Assembly (NCBI GenBank): GCA_016214105.1
Contig: JACRPD010000070.1
Coordinates: 1-13,049, forward strand
Reading direction: 5' to 3'
Length of the DNA: 13,049 bases
Source: Candidatus Magasanikiibacteriota bacterium
GTDB lineage: Bacteria; Patescibacteriota; Patescibacteriia; Magasanikbacterales; UBA922
The notes below the pieces were generated by a model that was not told where the DNA came from, ran no database searches, and was given only the letters and a program-made list of their open reading frames with translations. Shown piece after piece: positions 8,405-13,049 of this stretch (position 1 is the first letter of the stretch; every line of letters starts with the position of its first letter). The translations under genes were made by a program, and so were the position numbers.

Positions 8405-11400
8405 TTAATTTCTCTCTTTTCTCTCATTGTCGTTTTTTCCTCCGGGCACATTATCAGTAACATCCTTCACCATAGTATATTCACCGTCTTCGCCGCGTTT
8501 TAACAGTTCGACATCAAGCGCCAGGCCTTTTAACTCACGCACTAAAACATTAAACGACTCGGGCAGATTCACGCGGGTAATTTGCTCGCCTTTGATAATT
8601 GCCTCATACGCTTTTGAGCGGCCGGGCACATCATCGGATTTGATCGTCAGCATTTCCTGCAAAATATGAGACGCGCCATACGCTTCCAGCGCCCAAACTT
8701 CCATTTCACCGAAACGTTGGCCGCCGAATTGCGCTTTGCCGCCCAATGGCTGCTGCGTAATCAAGCTGTAAGGGCCGATAGAACGTTGGTGGATTTTATC
8801 TTCAACCATGTGGTTCAACTTCAACATGTAGCTGTAGCCGACTGTAGTTTTGTGATCAAACGGCTCGCCGGTTCGGCCATCGCATAATTGCATTTGGCCG
8901 TCGGCCGGAAAACCGGCTTTTTGCAATTCTTCTTTAATCTGTTCTTCAGTGACACCGTCTAATGTCGGCGTGGCGGCTTGATAACCCAAAGCATTCGCGG
9001 CCAAACCCAAATGGCATTCCAAAAGCTGGCCTAAATTCATACGAGAAACAACGCCCAGCGGGGATAAAATAATATCTACCGGCGTGCCATCTTCCAAAAA
9101 CGGCATATCGCTGACCGGCACGACACGCGAGATTACGCCTTTATTGCCATGGCGGCCGGCCATCTTATCGCCAACCTGAACCTTACGCATATCAGCCACG
9201 GTTACCTGCACCCGCTTCATCACGCCGGGCTGGAGCTTGTCGCCGGCTTCAGCGGAAAATATTTTTACGTCAATAACTTTGCCGTGCTCGCCGTGTTCAA
9301 GATACAATGAAGAATCACGGACATCTCTAGCCTTTTCGCCGAAAATCGCGCGCAGAAGTCTTTCTTCCGGAGACAATTCCGTTTCTCCTTTCGGGGTGAT
9401 TTTGCCAACCAAAATGTCGCCCGATTGAACTTCAGCGCCGATGCGGACAATACCTTCGGCATCAAGATTTTTTAATTTTTCTTCGCTGACATTCGGAATG
9501 TCGCTGGTCACCACTTCCGGGCCGAGTTTGGTTTCCAACACGTCAACCGCGTAATCCTCAATATGAATGGAAGTGAATGAATCTTTATGAACGATGCGTT
9601 CAGAAATAATCACCGCGTCTTCATAGTTAAACCCATCCCAAACCATATAGGCGACCAAAATATTGTTGCCCAAAGCCAGTTCCCCGCCTTGGGTTGATGG
9701 ACCATCACACAACGCTTGGCCTTTCTTTACTTTTTGATTTAAAGTAACAATTGTTTTTTGATTAATACAGGAAGAAGCGTTGGAACGGACGAATTTATTC
9801 ATCTGATACATCAAAACTTTTCCCTTTTTGGTGGTTAATTCAATTTTATCAGCGTCAACCGCGGTAATCTCGCCGTCATCTTCGGCCAAAACCACATAAC
9901 CGCTGTTTTCCGCAGCCATCTTTTCCACACCAGTGCCAACCAACGGCGCGCTGGGCCGCACGCACGGCACTGACTGACGTTGCATGTTTGTGCCCATTAA
10001 CGCGCGAGTGGCGTCATCATGTTCCAAAAATGGAATCAAACTTGTGCCAATGCTCAAAATTTGATTCGGCGCCACATCCAAATACTCCACTTTCTCGCTT
10101 TCAACAATTCCCGGCTGACCGTTGATGCGCGCTGGCACTCTTTCCGCGACAATCACGCCGTCCTTATCCAGCGCGGTATTCGCGCTCGCGGTGATTACTC
10201 TTTCTTCCTCAAAAGAATTTAAATAAACAATTTCGTTTGTGACCCGAGATTTGTTGTTAGACATTTTTTCCATCCGGCGATACGGGGTTAGTAAAAATCC
10301 AAAAGAATTTAATTTCGCAAAACTTGACAAATGGCCGACCAAGCCGATGTTCGGACCTTCCGGAGTCGCGATCGGGCAGATTCTTCCGTAGTGCGTGGTG
10401 TGCACGTCGCGGACTTCAAAGCCGGCGCGGTCGCGGGACAAACCGCCCGGACCAAGCGCGCTGATGCGGCGTTTGTGCTCCAATTCAGCAAGCGGATTAA
10501 TCTGATCCATGAATTGCGAAAGCTGGGAACTCATGAAAAATTCGCGCACCGCTCCGATTACCGGACGCGCGTTAATTAATTTGTTCGGCGTCAATCCTTC
10601 CAATTCAAACGTGCTCATGCGGTCTTTGATGATGCGTTCCATTCTGGCCATGCCGACCCGGAAACGATTCTGCACCAGTTCGCCCACCGCGCGCAAACGG
10701 CGATTGCCCAAATGGTCAATGTCATCCGGTTCTTCCTGCGTGACATTTAAACGCACGACTTCTTTTAAAACCAACAAAAGTTTTTCCGGTGACAAAACCC
10801 GCTGTTCTTTGTTATCATATTCTTTGTCAGCGAGATTCAACTGGAATTTGGTGCCGAATTTATAAACGCCGACGCGGCCCAAATCATAGCGTTCAAAATT
10901 GAAAAACATCGCGTGGATTAAACTGCGCGCGTTGTCAGCCATGGCCAAATCTCCGGGACGAATACGTTTGTAAACTTCAATCAGACCTTCGTCAGTGTTT
11001 GATGCCGTGTCTTTTTTTAAAGTATTTTCAACAAAATCAACATTTGGATGTTTGTTTACATCGGTGAACAACTTGGTAATCTCTTCATTTGAACTATAAC
11101 CGAAAGCACGCAAAAGTGAAGTGGCCGCGACTTTGCGTTTGCGGTCAACTTTCACCCACAAGACATTGTTTTGGTCGGTTTCAATTTCAATCCAAGCGCC
11201 GCGGTTTGGAATAATTTTGGCGCCATAATAACGACGACCGCGCACTAACTCAGCGGTAAAAAACGCACCCGGACTTCTGATTAGTTGGGTAACCACCGTG
11301 CGCTCAATGCCGTTCACGATAAAAGTTCCGCGCGGAGTTAACAGCGGAATATCGCCGAGATAAATTTCCTGCTTTTCTGTCCGATGCGTGCGCTTATTAA

Positions 11401-11698
11401 CCAATTTGGCGTCAACGCGCAAGGGCGCTTCAAAAGTAATATTTTTCTTCCGGCAAGTTACTTCATCAAATTTAGATTCATCAATATAATAATCTTCAAA
11501 ATACAATTCCAAATCTCTGCCGGTAAAATCGGTTATCGGAGAAATTTCGTCAAATAATTCTTTAATGCCCTCTTTCAAAAACCAATCGTAAGAAAATTTT
11601 TGGATTTCAATCAAATCCGGCGCCGGCGGCGTGAAACTATTTTCATGAAAAAAACGGCGCTTTGCTTCTTTGATCGGCTGTAGGGCGAATTTTGACAT
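8405..11698 (-). CDS. rpoB: RNA polymerase subunit beta
   Basis: A 1097-residue RpoB with a continuous frame. The N-terminal protrusion and lobe regions are recognisable ([51 protein letters not shown]). The rifampicin-binding cluster is at about 390-419 ([20 protein letters not shown]), with D398, H408 and S413 at the E. coli 516, 526 and 531 positions, a susceptible-type pattern, and isoleucine at the E. coli N518 position. The C-terminus has [20 protein letters not shown] and [20 protein letters not shown], the beta-beta' clamp interface. I chose ATG 11698 ([17 protein letters not shown]) because an in-frame TTG at 11725 only adds nine non-conserved residues. rplJ and rplL, the usual upstream neighbours, are absent; a structured leader and a consensus promoter lie upstream instead. 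Confidence 0.98.
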   Translation of the reverse strand: MSKFALQPIKEAKRRFFHENSFTPPAPDLIEIQKFSYDWFLKEGIKELFDEISPITDFTGRDLELYFEDYYIDESKFDEVTCRKKNITFEAPLRVDAKLVNKRTHRTEKQEIYLGDIPLLTPRGTFIVNGIERTVVTQLIRSPGAFFTAELVRGRRYYGAKIIPNRGAWIEIETDQNNVLWVKVDRKRKVAATSLLRAFGYSSNEEITKLFTDVNKHPNVDFVENTLKKDTASNTDEGLIEVYKRIRPGDLAMADNARSLIHAMFFNFERYDLGRVGVYKFGTKFQLNLADKEYDNKEQRVLSPEKLLLVLKEVVRLNVTQEEPDDIDHLGNRRLRAVGELVQNRFRVGMARMERIIKDRMSTFELEGLTPNKLINARPVIGAVREFFMSSQLSQFMDQINPLAELEHKRRISALGPGGLSRDRAGFEVRDVHTTHYGRICPIATPEGPNIGLVGHLSSFAKLNSFGFLLTPYRRMEKMSNNKSRVTNEIVYLNSFEEERVITASANTALDKDGVIVAERVPARINGQPGIVESEKVEYLDVAPNQILSIGTSLIPFLEHDDATRALMGTNMQRQSVPCVRPSAPLVGTGVEKMAAENSGYVVLAEDDGEITAVDADKIELTTKKGKVLMYQMNKFVRSNASSCINQKTIVTLNQKVKKGQALCDGPSTQGGELALGNNILVAYMVWDGFNYEDAVIISERIVHKDSFTSIHIEDYAVDVLETKLGPEVVTSDIPNVSEEKLKNLDAEGIVRIGAEVQSGDILVGKITPKGETELSPEERLLRAIFGEKARDVRDSSLYLEHGEHGKVIDVKIFSAEAGDKLQPGVMKRVQVTVADMRKVQVGDKMAGRHGNKGVISRVVPVSDMPFLEDGTPVDIILSPLGVVSRMNLGQLLECHLGLAANALGYQAATPTLDGVTEEQIKEELQKAGFPADGQMQLCDGRTGEPFDHKTTVGYSYMLKLNHMVEDKIHQRSIGPYSLITQQPLGGKAQFGGQRFGEMEVWALEAYGASHILQEMLTIKSDDVPGRSKAYEAIIKGEQITRVNLPESFNVLVRELKGLALDVELLKRGEDGEYTMVKDVTDNVPGGKNDNERKERN

Positions 11699-11707
11699 AA
11701 TGAAAAA

Positions 11708-11736
11708 ATTATAAATCGTTTGCAAATTAGTGTTAT
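11708..11736 (-). promoter_or_regulatory. Weak second promoter candidate at the rpoB start
   Basis: A perfect TATAAT (11708-11713) lies only ten bases before the rpoB ATG, with ATAACA (4 of 6 matches) 17 bp further upstream. It would give a nearly leaderless rpoB message. In such AT-rich DNA a chance match is likely. Confidence 0.2.
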
Positions 11737-11760
11737 TCGTGGTCGTCGTATTGGTGGGCT
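11730..11760. repeat. About 30-bp dispersed repeat, copy 1
   Basis: Plus-strand GTGTTATTCGTGGTCG and the following bases to GGTGGGC match, at roughly 80%, a segment at about 12186-12218. On the minus strand both copies consist of three CACNAATA-like words separated by short CGRCG-type linkers. Confidence 0.5.
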
Positions 11761-11788
11761 AAAAACAAAAAATCGCCCCAAAAGAGGC
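11761..11788 (-). terminator. Terminator-like hairpin in the rpoB leader
   Basis: On the minus strand GCCTC-TTTT-GGGGC (five pairs, one G-U) is followed by GA and six T, then G and five more T. It lies downstream of the consensus rpoB promoter and upstream of rpoB, so it is placed to act as an attenuator and not as an end for another gene. The stem is short, so efficiency is uncertain. Confidence 0.5.
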
Positions 11789-11797
11789 TTCCCTTTG

Positions 11798-11830
11798 TTA
11801 ATTTCTTGATTGAAGCTTTTTCACAGGCAT
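11798..11830 (-). CDS. Possible leader peptide MPVKKLQSRN in the rpoB leader
   Basis: ATG at 11830 opens ten codons ending in TAA at 11798, ten bases before the terminator-like stem. A GAGGG lies about 13 bases upstream, a rather long distance for a ribosome site. The last third of the mini-ORF contains GCTTC, which can pair with GAAGC at the base of the terminator stem. Chance is a fair alternative for an ORF this short. Confidence 0.2.
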   Translation of the reverse strand: MPVKKLQSRN

Positions 11831-11840
11831 GGATTTATAC

Positions 11841-11880
11841 GTACCCTCTTGAATCCTTTACCCAAGGAATTCTAGAGTAC
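11841..11880 (-). promoter_or_regulatory. Strong hairpin in the rpoB leader RNA
   Basis: A 40-base element. The outer stem GUACUCU/AGGGUAC (seven pairs, one G-U) and the inner stem GAAU-CCUU / AAGG-AUUC (eight pairs with one bulged U) are separated by a small internal loop and closed by GGGUA. It lies about 25 bases after the predicted transcription start. There is no U-tract, so it is a structural or binding element and not a terminator. Confidence 0.55.
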
Positions 11881-11908
11881 AAAAACGCGAGTGATTCAAA
11901 GTGGCTTA

Positions 11909-11937
11909 ATAATACACTGTTTATTTAAATCTGTCAA
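11909..11937 (-). promoter_or_regulatory. Consensus promoter for rpoBC
   Basis: On the minus strand a perfect TTGACA (11932-11937), a 17-bp spacer, and TATTAT (11909-11914, 5 of 6 matches). The predicted start near 11902 gives a leader of about 205 bases before rpoB. It is the best vegetative-type promoter in the window. A second AAATTTGACA with a perfect -35 lies 29 bp upstream (11961-11970) but has no good -10. Confidence 0.75.
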
Positions 11938-12019
11938 ATTTGATAGTAAAACAAAAACTTTGTCAAATTTGGCTGTATTGAGCAAAAAACCGCTATTTTC
12001 ATTCTTTTATACCACTAAG

Positions 12020-12028
12020 TTATCCACA
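12020..12028 (+). promoter_or_regulatory. DnaA-box match (TTATCCACA)
   Basis: A perfect nine-base match to the consensus DnaA box, about 80 bp upstream of the rpoBC promoter. A single box is compatible with DnaA-linked transcription control, with origin-proximal DNA, or with chance. Confidence 0.4.
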
Positions 12029-12041
12029 GTTAAACGACAAA

Positions 12042-12134
12042 TGGAACACAGAACATGGAACAATCGACTGCGACACTTCATCACCCCATCACCCCATCAC
12101 AACAATTTAGCAATTTAATAATTTAATAATTATC
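12042..12134. repeat. Three adjacent short tandem arrays
   Basis: Array one is TGGAACA-CAGAACA-TGGAACA (12042-12062, period 7). Array two is CATCACCC twice and CATCAC once (12079-12100, period 8). Array three is CAATTTAG-CAATTTAAT-AATTTAAT-AATTATC (12103-12134, period 8-9). They sit between the rpsR terminator and the rpoB promoter and have unrelated unit sequences. Confidence 0.75.
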
Positions 12135-12143
12135 ACTCTAAAC

Positions 12144-12172
12144 AAAAAACCCCGCTGACTATCACAACGAGG
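12144..12172 (-). terminator. Rho-independent terminator of ssb-rpsR
   Basis: On the minus strand CCTCGTTG / CAGCGGGG (eight pairs, two G-U) with a seven-base loop, followed by TTTTTT. It lies 46 bases after the rpsR stop. Confidence 0.8.
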
Positions 12173-12185
12173 CTTCATAATATTA

Positions 12186-12217
12186 GTGTCTATTGGTGTT
12201 CGCCGTATTAGTGGACG
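12186..12217. repeat. About 30-bp dispersed repeat, copy 2
   Basis: Plus-strand GTGTCTATTGGTGTTCGCCG and following bases, ending at the rpsR stop codon region. It aligns to 11730-11760 in the same orientation with about six differences and two one-base gaps. Confidence 0.5.
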
Positions 12218-12448
12218 CTATTTAGGACAGAACGGCATCAATCCCGCGACCCTCGCCTGCTTTATCGCTTGCGCTACTTTTCTCTGATGATGGGCACACA
12301 AACCGCTCCGTCGGCGCGGCGCGATCTTAAAATACGAAGAAACAAACTTGCGCAATAAAATCGCGTCTTTATAAGTCACTTCTTTGACATTATTCGCGCA
12401 ATAATGGCATTGTTTTTTTTCAACCGGCTTATTGGTTTTTGCCTGCAT
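12218..12448 (-). CDS. rpsR: Ribosomal protein bS18
   Basis: A 76-residue small-subunit protein with the family core VTYKDAILLRKFVSSYFKIAPRRRSGLCAHHQRKVAQAIKQARVAGLMPF. It is a cysteine-containing form: C14-x2-C17 near the N-terminus and C51 with H53/H54 in the core, which together could bind zinc as in the C+ variants of ribosomal proteins. bS18 binds the 30S platform together with bS6. It follows ssb by 20 bases on the same strand, keeping half of the common rpsF-ssb-rpsR order, and is closed by its own terminator. It ends with TAG. The start ATG at 12448 gives the expected length. Confidence 0.97.
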   Translation of the reverse strand: MQAKTNKPVEKKQCHYCANNVKEVTYKDAILLRKFVSSYFKIAPRRRSGLCAHHQRKVAQAIKQARVAGLMPFCPK

Positions 12449-12468
12449 AAAAACTTTATCAGAAAAAA

Positions 12469-12906
12469 TTAAAACGGAATATCTTCAACTTTTATCTCTT
12501 CCTCAACCACTTCCTCGTTAGCCATTGGCGGAATTTCATTGGCTGGCGCTGAAACCGCGGCGGATTGCGCGGAAGAACGCGGCGCGTCAAGCATGATTAA
12601 GTTGCTGGCGATTATTTCCGTGCGGTAGCGCTTCACGCCGTCTTGACCCACCCAGTCGCGCGTTTCCAATCGGCCCTCAATATACACGCGCCGACCCTTG
12701 CTTAAATATTGTCCGGCGATCTCCGCCAGTTTTCCCCACAACACACAAGAGCTGAATTCAGTCTTTTCTTGCTTGGCGCCGGCGGCGTCAAACCAAACTC
12801 GTCCGGTGGCCACGCTTACGGTAGCGACTGTTTTGCCGGTCGGAGTGGTGCGGACTTCAGGATCGCGGGTCAAGCGCCCGAGAAGTGTTACGCGGTTGAG
12901 ATCCAT
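12469..12906 (-). CDS. ssb: Single-stranded DNA-binding protein
   Basis: A 145-residue SSB. The N-terminal OB fold (about residues 1-105) carries the family signatures MDLNRVTLLGRLTRDPEVR, then TEFSSCVLWGKLAEIAGQYLSKG, RRVYIEGRLETRDW and RYRTEIIASNLIML. After it come a short alanine/proline/serine linker and an acidic tail ending EEEIKVEDIPF, the conserved tip that recruits repair and replication partners. Compared with the E. coli protein the linker is short. The start is ATG 12906, directly preceded by TTTAR pentamer repeats and no Shine-Dalgarno. It is probably co-transcribed with rpsR. rpsF is absent upstream, where the strand switches. Confidence 0.98.
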   Translation of the reverse strand: MDLNRVTLLGRLTRDPEVRTTPTGKTVATVSVATGRVWFDAAGAKQEKTEFSSCVLWGKLAEIAGQYLSKGRRVYIEGRLETRDWVGQDGVKRYRTEIIASNLIMLDAPRSSAQSAAVSAPANEIPPMANEEVVEEEIKVEDIPF

Positions 12907-12910
12907 ATGG

Positions 12911-12935
12911 TTTAATTTAGTTTAGTTTAATTAAC
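12911..12935. repeat. Pentamer repeat TTTAR before ssb
   Basis: TTTAA-TTTAG-TTTAG-TTTAA-TTAAC, immediately upstream of the ssb start codon. It is AT-rich and free of G on the ssb coding strand, so it may keep the ribosome entry region unstructured. It could also be a low-melting element. Confidence 0.5.
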
Positions 12936-12957
12936 TTATCGTGAGTTCTTCACAAAA

Positions 12958-13015
12958 ATGTGCTAAAATTAGTATAGATTTGTCATCCAAATCAATCCAC
13001 TAATTTTAAGCACAT
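12958..13015. repeat. Large nested dyad between ssb and the right edge
   Basis: The outer arms at 12958-12973 and 12999-13015 are reverse complements apart from one extra T in the right arm (16 and 17 bp). Inside is a second perfect stem GATTTG-tcatc-CAAATC (12977-12993). There is no T-tract, so it is not an obvious terminator. It sits where a bidirectional promoter would be expected and ends at a possible rightward start codon. Confidence 0.75.
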
Positions 13016-13049
13016 GCTTATGAATAAGAGAAATTATCCACAGGAGTTA
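13014..13049 (+). CDS. Possible start of a rightward gene, partial
   Basis: From ATG 13014 (or ATG 13020, same frame) the frame is open to the window end: MLMNKRNYPQEL. Only 12 codons are visible and there is no Shine-Dalgarno, so this is tentative. The family cannot be assigned. A DnaA-box match lies within these codons. Confidence 0.3.
   Translation, partial: MLMNKRNYPQEL
13034..13042 (+). promoter_or_regulatory. DnaA-box match (TTATCCACA)
   Basis: A second perfect nine-base match, in the same orientation as the one at 12020-12028, seven bases from the right edge. Its meaning depends on whether more boxes follow outside the window. Confidence 0.35.

Larger units (their letters stand above)
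11699..12143. other. rpoB upstream region: promoter, structured leader, tandem repeats
   Basis: No gene of normal size is convincing here. The stretch holds a consensus promoter (11909-11937), a leader with a strong hairpin (11841-11880), a ten-codon mini-ORF (11798-11830), a terminator-like hairpin (11761-11788), a repeat segment (11730-11760), a DnaA-box match (12020-12028) and three short tandem arrays (12042-12134). Each is listed separately. Confidence 0.6.

Noticed and set aside
8405..11725. TTG start of rpoB at 11725
   Set aside because: It adds nine residues lacking family similarity; MSKFALQP is the expected beginning.
12144..12172. Terminator on the plus strand at the same place
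   Set aside because: The T-tract is present only on the minus-strand side of the hairpin; on the plus strand the stem is followed by CTTCATAA.

Overview
The window looks like a chromosomal segment from a Patescibacteria/CPR bacterium, most likely a Parcubacteria-type lineage. This is judged from the style of the proteins (compact RpoB and RpoC, a small bactofilin, a VKOR/DoxX membrane pair, a serine recombinase beside a tRNA gene), the lack of strong Shine-Dalgarno sequences before most genes, and intergenic spacers filled with short degenerate tandem repeats. No search was run, so the lineage is an inference.

Layout, left to right. (1) 1-873, minus strand: a tight three-gene unit made of an XRE-type HTH regulator, a VKOR-family thiol oxidase and a DoxX/MauE-like membrane protein that runs off the left edge. 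It is probably an envelope disulfide module with its own regulator and a palindromic operator at 916-930. (2) 874-1459: a 0.6-kb spacer with no convincing gene, containing several strong inverted repeats and G-runs. (3) 1342-2995: a 1.65-kb unit bounded by 98-bp inverted repeats (about 92% identical) that contains a large serine recombinase. The right arm abuts the 3' end of tRNA-Leu(GAG), and the recombinase ORF reads on through the arm and antisense through the whole tRNA. (4) 3079-4342, minus: a diacylglycerol-kinase-like protein with a degenerate nucleotide motif and a bactofilin, with the tRNA directly downstream. (5) 4467-11698, minus: rpoB and rpoC, closed by a terminator at 4415-4442. 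(6) 11699-12217: the rpoB upstream region with a consensus promoter, a structured leader, terminator-like hairpins, tandem repeats and a DnaA-box match. (7) 12218-12906, minus: ssb and rpsR. (8) 12907-13049: a large dyad and possibly the start of a rightward gene.

The genes of regions 5 and 7 are core information-processing genes: the two catalytic RNA polymerase subunits, the single-strand DNA-binding protein and ribosomal protein bS18. They lack their usual neighbours (no rplJ/rplL before rpoB, no rpsF before ssb).

Two observations stand out. First, rpoC carries an in-frame TGA at codon 80, exactly where the third zinc-ligand cysteine of the beta' N-terminal zinc site should be. Second, the recombinase cassette has gap-free long inverted repeats that keep its reading frame. 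Inversion between them would replace the recombinase C-terminal tail with another tail encoded in the left flank, and leave the tRNA intact.
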